A stretch of DNA of 8,301 nt from Acholeplasmatales bacterium (GCA_003477305.1 DMTN01000037.1:3001-11301); one strand, 5' to 3'. Counted from the first letter of the stretch, positions 1-6,280 are shown. Notes: generated by a model not told the origin, from the letters alone. Numbers and translations are program-made.

Positions 1-822
1 CCCCGCATCGCCCGCGAAATGGGCTGCCTGACGATCGGCATCGTCACCAAGCCGTTTTCGTTCGAAGGTCGCAAGCGCACCACCGTCGCGATGCAAGGCG
101 TCGAGGAACTCCGTCCTTATGTCGACACCCTGATCGTGATTCCCAATGACAAGCTGCTCTACGTCGTCGAAAAGGACACGCCGTATCTCGACGCGTTCCG
201 CGAAGCCGACAACGTCCTGCGTCAGGGCGTCCAGGGCATCACCGAAATCATCGCCGTCCCCGGCGTCGTCAACGTCGACTTCGCCGATGTCAAGACCGTC
301 ATGAAGGACAAAGGCACCGCGCTCATGGGAATCGGCATCGCATCCGGCGAAAACCGCGCCGTCGAAGCCGCCCGCGCCGCGATCCGCAGCCCGCTTCTGG
401 AAACTTCGATCAACGGGGCGACCGACGCGATCGTCAACATCACCTCGGGATTGAACGCGTCGCTTTATGAAATCCATGAAATCGTCGACGAGATCCAGAA
501 GAGCTCGACGACCGACATCAACGTCATCTACGGTTCCGCGATTAATACCGATCTCGGCGACGAAATCGTCGTCACGGTGATCGCGACCGGCTTCTCCGAC
601 GATCCGCTCAAGCATGAGCAGACGCTGCAAAGGGCGGAGCAGAAATCCGCCGCCGTGATCCTCGAACCGGCGCCGACCAAGGAAACTCCGAAAACGAAAC
701 GGGAAGCCAAGAAGGAAGAAAAGGTCAAACGCGAAGTCGAGAAACAGCAACCGAAGAAAACCGAAGAGGAACCCGAGGACGTCTCGATTCCCTCGTGGCT
801 CAAAGATCGTTTCAAGAAATGA
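1..822 (+). CDS. ftsZ: Cell division protein FtsZ (5'-truncated by the window edge)
   Basis: Tubulin-like GTPase that polymerises into the Z ring at midcell and recruits the division machinery. The reading frame is open from base 1, so the gene begins outside the window. By comparison with E. coli FtsZ about 115 N-terminal residues are missing, and the glycine-rich GTP signature should lie just upstream. Visible here (273 residues) are the MG-LT-IVTKPF-FEGRKR stretch, the T7 catalytic loop NVDFAD at window residues 91-96 (Asn, Asp, Asp all present, needed for GTP hydrolysis on the neighbouring subunit), and the MGIG/SPLLE region of the C-terminal domain. From about residue 202 a highly charged Lys/Glu-rich linker of about 57 residues follows. 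It ends in a C-terminal peptide, IPSWLKDRFKK, of the kind that binds SepF or FtsA; a sepF gene lies downstream. TGA stop at 820-822, followed directly by a terminator. Identity is secure. Confidence 0.97.
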   Translation, partial: PRIAREMGCLTIGIVTKPFSFEGRKRTTVAMQGVEELRPYVDTLIVIPNDKLLYVVEKDTPYLDAFREADNVLRQGVQGITEIIAVPGVVNVDFADVKTVMKDKGTALMGIGIASGENRAVEAARAAIRSPLLETSINGATDAIVNITSGLNASLYEIHEIVDEIQKSSTTDINVIYGSAINTDLGDEIVVTVIATGFSDDPLKHEQTLQRAEQKSAAVILEPAPTKETPKTKREAKKEEKVKREVEKQQPKKTEEEPEDVSIPSWLKDRFKK

Positions 823-827
823 CGACT

Positions 828-853
828 GGCTGGTCTATCCAGCCTTTTTGTTT
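828..853 (+). terminator. Rho-independent terminator after ftsZ
   Basis: Perfect 6-bp stem GGCTGG (828-833) / CCAGCC (839-844) with a 5-base loop TCTAT, followed by TTTTTGTTT. It begins six bases after the ftsZ stop codon, so it ends the ftsZ transcript and separates it from the downstream operon, which has its own promoter. Confidence 0.88.
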
Positions 854-858
854 GTCTG

Positions 859-875
859 GAAGGTTGAAAACCTTC
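859..875. repeat. Perfect inverted repeat over the operon promoter's -35 box
   Basis: GAAGGTT (859-865), spacer GAA, AACCTTC (869-875). The 7-bp arms are exact. The repeat contains the whole proposed -35 hexamer (864-869) and has no T-run after it, so it looks more like an operator or a DNA-level palindrome than a terminator. If transcribed from upstream it could also form a short hairpin. A regulator binding here would block RNA polymerase; that role is inferred. Confidence 0.6.
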
Positions 876-892
876 GGTAATGATGGTAAAAT
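864..892 (+). promoter_or_regulatory. Sigma-A-type promoter for the mgtE-yggT operon
   Basis: TTGAAA (-35, 864-869), 17-base spacer, TAAAAT (-10, 887-892), preceded by TGG, an extended -10 element. It lies just after the ftsZ terminator. Transcription should start near 899, giving a leader of only about 20 bases before the mgtE start at 919. That is too short for a Mg2+-sensing M-box riboswitch, which controls mgtE in Bacillus. Confidence 0.8.
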
Positions 893-918
893 CTATAAGA
901 TAGGAAGGAGGGATTCCG

Positions 919-2322
919 ATGAACGAAGAAGCATTGAAAGACACCCCGTTCGAACGCTTGATCGTCGACATCGTCGAAAGCGACCGCTCGCCGGAAGAAA
1001 AGAAGGAACTGCTCGCCGAGTTCCATGATTTCGATCTCTCCCAAGCCCTTCCGCTCCTCGATCCGGCGCACCGCAAGAAATTCTACGCCCTGCTCGACGG
1101 TCCGACCCTCGCCGACGTGTTCGAACATCTCGATCCCGCCGACGCCGTCATCCACATCAAGGAACTCCCCCTGCCGGAAGCTGCGAAACTCCTGAACGGG
1201 ATGGAGGGCGACGACCTCGTCGACCTCATCCAGGCGTTTGAAAACCGCGACGAACGGGTCGGTTTCCTCGCCATGCTCTCGCTTGAAAAACGCAACAGCA
1301 TCAAGGCGATGATCGATTACGACGACGATCTCGTCGGTTCGATCATGAACAACGTCTTCATTTCGATTCCGCCCACCCATACCGTCAAGCAGGCGATCAA
1401 GACGCTCGTCGACACCGCCGAAAAAACCGAATTCATCAATAACCTGTACGTCGTCGAAAACGGCGTTTTGGTCGGCGTGCTCTCGCTCAAGGAAGTCATT
1501 TCCGCCGGCAACAAGCAGGAAACGCCGATCCGCGATTTGATGTCGGTGAACCTCGTGACGGTCCGACCGACGACCCGCAAGGAAGAAGCCGTCAGTATCT
1601 TCCGTGACTACGACTTCATGCTTCTGCCGGTCGTCGACGGCGAAGGCCGGATGCTCGGGATCATCTCATTTGACGATATGATCGAGGCGCAGGCGGCCGC
1701 AAGCGATGAAGACTACGCCAAGTTCGCCGCCGTCGCCGACGTCGACGTCGACGACGATAAGGAAACGCTTGTCGCGTCGTTCAAGAAACGCATGCCGTGG
1801 CTGGCGATCCTGCTTGTCTTTGACGTGCTCACGAGTTCGATCGTCGCCGGATTCGGAGGCATCATCGCCGCGATCCCGACGCTCGCGCTGTTCATGCCGC
1901 TGATCCTCTCGATGTGCGGCAACACCGGCACGCAGTCGCTCGGCGTCATCATTCGACTCTTCGCCGAAAACCGGCTCGACACCAAAAAAGCCGTCCTCAT
2001 CCATCTATACCACGAGTTTTTGACCGGACTCGTGAACGGCCTCATCCTCGGCGTCCTCGTCTTCGGTCTGGTGCTCGGCCTGCAGGCGCTGAACGGCGCC
2101 GCGGTTTCCGCCACGCTTCCGTTCGCCGCAGTCGTCGCCGTCGCGATCACGATCGCCCTGATGGTTTCGACCGTCGCCGGCGCCGCCGTGCCGCTTCTTT
2201 GCAAACTGTTCAAGGTCGACCCCGCGGTCGCCTCCGGACCGTTCATCACGACGATCAACGACATCCTCTCGCTTTTGATCTATTTCGGACTGGCGAGCAT
2301 GTTGCTCGGCAGTTTGATGTGA
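919..2322 (+). CDS. mgtE: MgtE-family Mg2+ transporter/channel, first of two tandem copies
   Basis: Inner-membrane Mg2+-selective channel gated by cytosolic Mg2+. The 467-residue protein has the full family layout. An acidic, helical MgtE_N domain spans about residues 1-140. Two CBS domains lie at about 143-200 and 206-265, followed by a connecting plug-helix region. A membrane domain of about five helices runs from residue 292 to the end. The pore motif GNTGTQS is at 334-340, and the last helix carries SGPFITTIND with the conserved pore aspartate at residue 448. Start ATG 919 follows a very strong AAGGAGG (905-911) with 7-base spacing. It is the first gene of the proposed operon, 13 bases ahead of a second, clearly diverged mgtE. 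The linker before CBS1 reads DDDLVGSIM, a variant of the usual PE-S-G-MT motif. Family assignment is secure; ion preference is inferred from the family. Confidence 0.95.
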   Translation: MNEEALKDTPFERLIVDIVESDRSPEEKKELLAEFHDFDLSQALPLLDPAHRKKFYALLDGPTLADVFEHLDPADAVIHIKELPLPEAAKLLNGMEGDDLVDLIQAFENRDERVGFLAMLSLEKRNSIKAMIDYDDDLVGSIMNNVFISIPPTHTVKQAIKTLVDTAEKTEFINNLYVVENGVLVGVLSLKEVISAGNKQETPIRDLMSVNLVTVRPTTRKEEAVSIFRDYDFMLLPVVDGEGRMLGIISFDDMIEAQAAASDEDYAKFAAVADVDVDDDKETLVASFKKRMPWLAILLVFDVLTSSIVAGFGGIIAAIPTLALFMPLILSMCGNTGTQSLGVIIRLFAENRLDTKKAVLIHLYHEFLTGLVNGLILGVLVFGLVLGLQALNGAAVSATLPFAAVVAVAITIALMVSTVAGAAVPLLCKLFKVDPAVASGPFITTINDILSLLIYFGLASMLLGSLM

Positions 2323-2335
2323 AGGGGGTGCCGAG

Positions 2336-3781
2336 ATGAACGAAGAAGCAAAGCAAGTCATCGACGAACGCGATTTCGTCACGGAAGCCGCCGCCCTGAT
2401 CTCGACCTCGATGGAGAAACCCGGATTCATCGCCGCGCTCGAAAACTATCATCTGTTTGACATCTCGAACGCCTTGTTTACGTTGACGCCGGAAGAACGC
2501 GGCCGCTTCTTCGCGATCATTCCGATCGAAACCGCCGCCGGCCTGTTCGAGCATTTCGAACACGAAGAGGCGATTGCCTGCATCAAGGAGATCCCGACCG
2601 CGACGGCGGTCGCGATCATCGACCACATGGAGACCGACGATGCCGTCGACTTGTTGCAATATCTCGAGGAAACCGAGAGCGACATCGATCTCGTCAACCA
2701 GCTGTCTCCCAAAAAACGCAATGAACTCAAAAAATACTGGAGTTACGCCGAACAAGAGATCGGCTCTGTGATGTCCAACAGTTTCATCGAACTCGGCGTC
2801 TCGATGAAGGTCACTGAGGCGATGAAGAAGGTCACCGGCGTCGCCGGCGACACCGAATACATCTCGATCCTCTACGTCGTCGACCGGCAGAAACTCGTCG
2901 GTTATCTCCTTTTGAAGCAGTTGATCGTCGCCCGCGCCAGCCAGACGGTCGGGGACATCATGGAAACCCGCGTCATCTCCGCCGATCCGCACGCTTCCAA
3001 GGAAACCGTCGCCCGCGACATGCTCGACTACGGAAACTCGTCCTTGCCGATCGTCGACGAAGAAGGCAAGATCGTCGGCATCGTCACCTACGACGATTTG
3101 ATGGACGTCATCGACGACATCAAGACGGAAGACTACGCCCGCCTCGCGGCCGTCGGTCCGGAAGAAATCCGGGCGGAGGAGAAATCGGTCAAACTGTCGG
3201 TCAGAAGCCGCCTGCCCTGGTTGTTGGTCCTGCTCGGCCTATCGATGTTCAGTTCGATCGTGCTGTCGTTCTTCGACGGCGCGCTCACCGGATCGGACGG
3301 CGCCAGACGGCTGGCCGCGAGCCTCGCCATCTATCTGCCCCTGCTCCTCGACATGTCCGGCAACTCGGGAACCCAGTCGCTCGCCGTGATGATCCGCTTT
3401 CTCACCGTCAACGACAACGTGCTGTCGAAAGCGCAGATCAAAAAGCGCCTGCGCCGCGAAATCAGGCTCGGCGTGGTCCAGGGCCTCGGCATCGCCGCGA
3501 TCGTCTTCACGGTATCGCTTGTTTCCGATATCGTGGTCTCCGGCTGGCCGCCCGAACCGCTCGCGCTGGCGATGGGAATCGTCACCGCCGTCGCGATCGC
3601 CGTCGCGCTCTTGACGGCGACCGTGCTCGGGGCCTTCATCCCGCTCTTCATGAGTTGGCTCAAGAAAGACCCGGCCGTCGCCTCGGGGCCGTTCATTACG
3701 ACGATCGCCGACATCGTCACGCTCGTCATCTACTATACCCTAAGCCTCGCGATCCTCCTGCCGATGTATGCGGCCGGTTGA
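2336..3781 (+). CDS. mgtE: MgtE-family Mg2+ transporter/channel, second tandem copy
   Basis: Second Mg2+ channel paralogue, 481 residues. It has the same architecture as its neighbour: N domain to about residue 140, CBS1 from about 146, CBS2 from about 207, and a membrane domain from about 293 to the end. The pore motif GNSGTQS is at 342-348 and the pore aspartate is Asp459 in SGPFITTIAD. It is strongly diverged from the first copy over the N and CBS domains but shares the pore motifs, so both look functional. A longer loop follows the first membrane helix, containing the stretch DGALTGSDGARR. The start at 2336 has AAGGGGGTG (2323-2331) as ribosome binding site. It lies 13 bases after the first mgtE and 13 bases before yhbY, so co-transcription is expected. 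MgtE works as a homodimer; whether these two copies mix is unknown. Confidence 0.94.
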   Translation: MNEEAKQVIDERDFVTEAAALISTSMEKPGFIAALENYHLFDISNALFTLTPEERGRFFAIIPIETAAGLFEHFEHEEAIACIKEIPTATAVAIIDHMETDDAVDLLQYLEETESDIDLVNQLSPKKRNELKKYWSYAEQEIGSVMSNSFIELGVSMKVTEAMKKVTGVAGDTEYISILYVVDRQKLVGYLLLKQLIVARASQTVGDIMETRVISADPHASKETVARDMLDYGNSSLPIVDEEGKIVGIVTYDDLMDVIDDIKTEDYARLAAVGPEEIRAEEKSVKLSVRSRLPWLLVLLGLSMFSSIVLSFFDGALTGSDGARRLAASLAIYLPLLLDMSGNSGTQSLAVMIRFLTVNDNVLSKAQIKKRLRREIRLGVVQGLGIAAIVFTVSLVSDIVVSGWPPEPLALAMGIVTAVAIAVALLTATVLGAFIPLFMSWLKKDPAVASGPFITTIADIVTLVIYYTLSLAILLPMYAAG

Positions 3782-3794
3782 GAAAGGACTCCCT

Positions 3795-4094
3795 ATGAAC
3801 ACCCTTACGGGAAAACAGAAAAGCCATCTTCGCAGTCTTGCGATGAAGAAAAAACCGCTCTTCCGGATCGGCAAGGAAGGCATCACGCCGACCCTTCTTG
3901 CCGCGATCGACGATTACATCACCAAGAACGAACTCTTGAAAATCGCCTTCCTTGACGCCTCCGGAATCGTGATCGAAGAACTCGCCGAAGCGCTTGCCAA
4001 GCTGGATATCGCCGTCGTCCAGACGATCGGCAAGAACTTCGTCGTCTACCGCAGGAACCCGAAACTCGAGCACGGCATCGAGCTGCCCCGCTGA
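3795..4094 (+). CDS. yhbY: YhbY/CRM-domain RNA-binding ribosome assembly protein
   Basis: Small (99-residue) single CRM-domain protein. The family associates with pre-50S ribosomal particles and helps ribosome assembly. Seen here: the opening LTGKQKSHLRSLA, the RNA-binding GxxG loop in RIGKEGIT, the middle -VIEELAEALAKLD- helix, and the closing VVQTIGKNFVVYRRNP, all typical. Length matches the family (about 97 residues). An in-frame ATG at 3768 lies inside the end of mgtE. ATG 3795 is preferred because AAAGGA (3783-3788) sits 6 bases upstream and the protein then begins where the family does. Its stop overlaps the start of surE by one base (TGATG), indicating translational coupling. Confidence 0.93.
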   Translation: MNTLTGKQKSHLRSLAMKKKPLFRIGKEGITPTLLAAIDDYITKNELLKIAFLDASGIVIEELAEALAKLDIAVVQTIGKNFVVYRRNPKLEHGIELPR

Positions 4095-4822
4095 TGAAGA
4101 TCCTCGTCACCAACGACGACGGCTACGAGGCGGTCGGAATCCGGCTGCTCGCCGAAAAGATGAAGAAGTTCGGTTCGGTCACCATCGTCGCGCCGCACAC
4201 GCACATGAGCGGCGCCTCGGTTTCGCGCGGCGGATGGTTCCAGTCGAAGGCCTACCGGCATGCGGATGACCTCTACAGCGTCGAGGGCACGCCCGCCGAC
4301 GCCGTCCATTTCGCCATCTTCGGCCTCGACCTCAAGCCCGACCTCGTCGTTTCGGGCATCAACGACGGCCTCAACATCGGCATCGACACGATCTATTCGG
4401 GGACCGTCGGCGCCGCCATGGAAGCGCTCAAGGCGCGCATCCCGGCGATCGCCTTCAGTTGCGACTTCGGTCACTACGGACCGGCCGAGGAAGGCTTCGA
4501 CGAGGTTCTTCAGTATGTCTTCGACCACGATCTCCTTTCCCACAATTACGTCCTCAACATCAATTTTCCCTCGAAGCGATATCTTGCGTCGAAGGGCATC
4601 GTCGTCACCGACATCGCCTTCCGGCCGATGCACCATTATTACGTCGAAGGACCCGACGGCGTCTACAAGAACAAGCGCTCCTTCCTGCCGTACGAATTCG
4701 TCTTGGACACCGACCTGTGGGCCGCGGAACACGGCTATACCTCGATCACGCCGCTCAAACTCGGAAACCGCACCTATTCCGGTCTGACCGAGCTTCGAAA
4801 GAAGGTCGGGAAGATTGAATAA
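4094..4822 (+). CDS. surE: 5'/3'-nucleotidase SurE
   Basis: Metal-dependent phosphatase that removes the phosphate from 5'- and 3'-nucleoside monophosphates, in nucleotide recycling and stationary-phase survival. The 242-residue protein has the expected N-terminal TNDDGY motif, with metal ligands Asp8 and Asp9. Ser39 is in the HMSGASVS loop, and the SGIN-DGLN-G motif (88-96) supplies the metal-binding Asn, probably Asn94. The YSGTVGAAMEA segment follows at 101-111, and EGTPADAVHFA is also present. Length is normal (E. coli about 253). There is no strong ribosome binding site; the ATG shares a base with the yhbY TGA, so it is probably translated by coupling. Its 3' end overlaps the next small gene by 8 bases. 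Confidence 0.95.
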   Translation: MKILVTNDDGYEAVGIRLLAEKMKKFGSVTIVAPHTHMSGASVSRGGWFQSKAYRHADDLYSVEGTPADAVHFAIFGLDLKPDLVVSGINDGLNIGIDTIYSGTVGAAMEALKARIPAIAFSCDFGHYGPAEEGFDEVLQYVFDHDLLSHNYVLNINFPSKRYLASKGIVVTDIAFRPMHHYYVEGPDGVYKNKRSFLPYEFVLDTDLWAAEHGYTSITPLKLGNRTYSGLTELRKKVGKIE

Positions 4823-4997
4823 GCCGAAGCTGCACCTCTGGATCTCGCTTGCCGTATACGTCCTTTTGGTCGCGACGATCTTTCTTCTGATCGCGTTCGC
4901 GGGTTTTTCGACGAACGTGAACATGACGCTGGCGATCCTCTTGGTGATCCTTTCGGCCGGCGTTTCCTACGCGACCGCAAAGCGGCGCCGTTCGTAA
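4815..4997 (+). CDS. Unrecognised 60-residue two-helix membrane protein
   Basis: I do not recognise this family. The protein has a short basic N terminus (NKPK), a hydrophobic helix at about residues 8-30, a polar turn (STNVN), a second hydrophobic helix at about 36-54 and a basic tail KRRRS. Positive-inside reasoning puts both ends in the cytoplasm and the short turn outside. The start is TTG at 4815, inside the last codons of surE, with AGAAGG (4800-4805) 9 bases upstream; no better in-frame start precedes the first helix. The frame fills the gap between surE and yggS, ends 13 bases before yggS and has the same third-position G/C bias, so it looks like a real operon member. It could be a small subunit or regulator of a membrane complex, but nothing in the sequence identifies a partner. 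Confidence 0.7.
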   Translation: MNKPKLHLWISLAVYVLLVATIFLLIAFAGFSTNVNMTLAILLVILSAGVSYATAKRRRS

Positions 4998-5010
4998 AGG
5001 GAGGGTCGCC

Positions 5011-5658
5011 ATGGATCTTGCCAAGAATCTCGCCTTTGTCCGCCCGCTCATCGGAACCGCGGTCCTCATCGCGGCGACGAAATACGTCGGCGCGACGACG
5101 ATCGCCGAACTCGTCGCTCTCGGCGTCCGAGACATTGCCGAAAACAAGGTCGACGCTTACCTCGAAAAGCGCGAAACGCTCAAGGAACTCCCGATCCGCT
5201 GGCATTTCATCGGCCACTTGCAGTCCAACAAGGCGAAGGGCGTGGTCGAGACGATCGACGTCCTCCATTCGCTTGACAGCCTGAAGCTCGCCGCCGCGAT
5301 CCAGAAGCGGCGCGACCGTCCGCTTTCCTGCTTCGTCGAGGTGCACGTTTCCGGGGAACCCGCGAAAAACGGCGTCGCACCGGAAGCGCTTGAGGATTTT
5401 GTACGCGAACTGGCCAAGTATGATAAAATAAGGGTGATCGGTCTGATGGGCATGGCGGCGGAAACGCCGGATGAGACCCGGATCGAAGCGTCCTTTGGAA
5501 CACTCGCGCGATTGCGCGATCAGATTCAGCGAAAACAGCTTCCGCACGCCCCCTGCGATTTTCTCTCGATGGGGATGTCGGGGGACTTCAAGATCGCCGT
5601 CCGATGCGGTGCGACCCACGTGCGGCTTGGCTCGATCCTGTTCAGAAACGAGGAATGA
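5011..5658 (+). CDS. yggS: YggS/PLPBP-family pyridoxal phosphate homeostasis protein
   Basis: Single-domain TIM-barrel protein that binds pyridoxal 5'-phosphate and buffers its cellular level; no enzymatic reaction is established for the family. In Bacillus the equivalent is ylmE, directly before sepF, as here. Visible: AATKY with the Schiff-base lysine at Lys24, WHFIGHLQSNKAK (64-76), the VSGEPAKNG motif (113-121), GLMGMA (144-149), and SMGMSGDF-AVRCGATHVRLGS (186-208), which forms the phosphate-binding end. Length is 215, short for the family. About 11 residues are missing between the N-terminal helix (NLAFVR) and the strand carrying Lys24, and the usual GEN motif reads AEN (43-45). Start ATG 5011 has GGGAGGG (4999-5005) 5 bases upstream. 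One base separates its stop from sepF. Confidence 0.93.
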   Translation: MDLAKNLAFVRPLIGTAVLIAATKYVGATTIAELVALGVRDIAENKVDAYLEKRETLKELPIRWHFIGHLQSNKAKGVVETIDVLHSLDSLKLAAAIQKRRDRPLSCFVEVHVSGEPAKNGVAPEALEDFVRELAKYDKIRVIGLMGMAAETPDETRIEASFGTLARLRDQIQRKQLPHAPCDFLSMGMSGDFKIAVRCGATHVRLGSILFRNEE

Positions 5659-5659
5659 C

Positions 5660-5980
5660 ATGGGACTCTTCACGAAAAAGCAACCGATCAAGGTGACCGA
5701 CGTCAGCTTCGACGCACTCGAATTCTTTCGCGTCCACGACACCGCCAAAATCTACGAATACGCCGAGAAGATCATGCATCGCGTGCCGATCGTGCTCAAT
5801 TTTACCGATTGCCTGATGCAGGAAGCCAACGAGAACCTGCTCTTTCTGACGGGCGTCCTCTACGCCTGCGACGGTGAGATCGTCAAGATCCAGGACAAGA
5901 TCTACCTGATGGCGCAGAAGAGCGATTTGAACGGACCGACGCTCCAACGGTTCATCAACCAGTACGGATCGAAGAAATGA
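5660..5980 (+). CDS. sepF: SepF-like cell division protein, minimal form
   Basis: SepF binds the FtsZ C-terminal peptide, forms rings and anchors the Z ring to the membrane. The 106-residue protein matches the SepF core. FDALEFFRVHDTAKIYEYAEKIMHRVPIVLNF aligns to the first half as a whole (shown here as FDALEFF..., then RVPIVLNF). LTGVLYACDGEI (63-74) matches the LSG-x-x-YA-x-x-G-x-I signature. Typical SepF is about 150 residues, with an N-terminal amphipathic membrane-binding helix and a disordered linker. Here only about a dozen residues (MGLFTKKQPIKV) precede the core. Start ATG 5660 has GAGG (5650-5653) 6 bases upstream. An upstream in-frame start at 5471 would lie deep inside yggS and adds a non-SepF sequence, so it is rejected. 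The position between yggS and yggT is the classical one. Its stop overlaps the yggT start (ATGA). Confidence 0.88.
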   Translation: MGLFTKKQPIKVTDVSFDALEFFRVHDTAKIYEYAEKIMHRVPIVLNFTDCLMQEANENLLFLTGVLYACDGEIVKIQDKIYLMAQKSDLNGPTLQRFINQYGSKK

Positions 5981-6234
5981 ACCTGGTCGGGATCGTCCTG
6001 AGATTCCTCTACGAGGTCTTCTATGTCTATTACCTGCTCATGATCGTCGTGATCCTGCTCGGATGGACGCCGCTGTTTCGGACCGGCTTCTATCGCTTCC
6101 TGTCCAAAATCACGGGCGTGTATCTCGACCATTTCACCGGCAAACTGATTTATCGCGCCGTCGACTTCACGCCGATCCTCGGCCTCATCCTCTTCCGCGT
6201 GCTGCTGTACGTGATCGAAACCTCGCTCTTTTGA
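5977..6234 (+). CDS. yggT: YggT-family (YlmG) small integral membrane protein
   Basis: An 85-residue membrane protein of the YggT/YlmG family, linked by gene neighbourhood to division-septum and membrane organisation in many bacteria and plastids; its biochemical role is unsettled. It has hydrophobic helices at about residues 5-30 and 63-82, separated by an amphipathic, basic middle (FRTGFYRFLSKITG). The second helix begins with DFTPILGLILF, a form of the family's D-x-SP-I motif. The first family motif is weak: GVYLDHFTGK stands where a P-x-L-x-P-x-R type segment is usual. Assignment therefore rests on length, helix pattern, the second motif and position directly after sepF. The ATG overlaps the sepF stop by four bases with no strong ribosome binding site, so translation is probably coupled. 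It is the last gene of the operon; no convincing terminator follows. Confidence 0.82.
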   Translation: MNLVGIVLRFLYEVFYVYYLLMIVVILLGWTPLFRTGFYRFLSKITGVYLDHFTGKLIYRAVDFTPILGLILFRVLLYVIETSLF

Positions 6235-6251
6235 GCGAAACTCGCAATTTC

Positions 6252-6280
6252 TTGAAATCTTCGCGCTTTCCGTGTATAAT
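6252..6280 (+). promoter_or_regulatory. Sigma-A-type promoter of the ileS T-box transcript
   Basis: TTGAAA (-35, 6252-6257), 17-base spacer, perfect TATAAT (-10, 6275-6280). Transcription should start near 6287, just ahead of T-box stem I. It lies 17 bases after the yggT stop, so ileS has its own transcription start even though it follows the operon closely. Confidence 0.88.

Noticed and set aside
899..918. M-box (Mg2+) riboswitch before mgtE
   Set aside because: Only about 20 bases separate the likely transcription start from the start codon, and the upstream DNA is the ftsZ terminator and promoter.
4046..4924. 292-codon open frame on the - strand opposite surE
   Set aside because: Shadow of surE; the + strand frame has all SurE metal-binding motifs and coupled start and stop codons.
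5471..5659. N-terminal extension of sepF from an upstream in-frame ATG at 5471
   Set aside because: It would read out of frame through the conserved end of yggS, and the extra residues do not resemble a SepF anchor. The ATG at 5660 has a good ribosome binding site.
4774..5748. Long open frame on the - strand opposite orf60, yggS and sepF
   Set aside because: It lies antisense to well-supported genes, lacks recognisable motifs and is explained by the high G/C third-position bias, which leaves few stops on the complementary strand.
6223..6250. Possible terminator at the end of yggT (TCGCTC-TTTT-GAGCGA)
   Set aside because: A 6-bp stem exists at 6223-6238, but it overlaps the stop codon and is followed by AAACTCGC, not a T-run. 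I see no convincing terminator before the ileS promoter.
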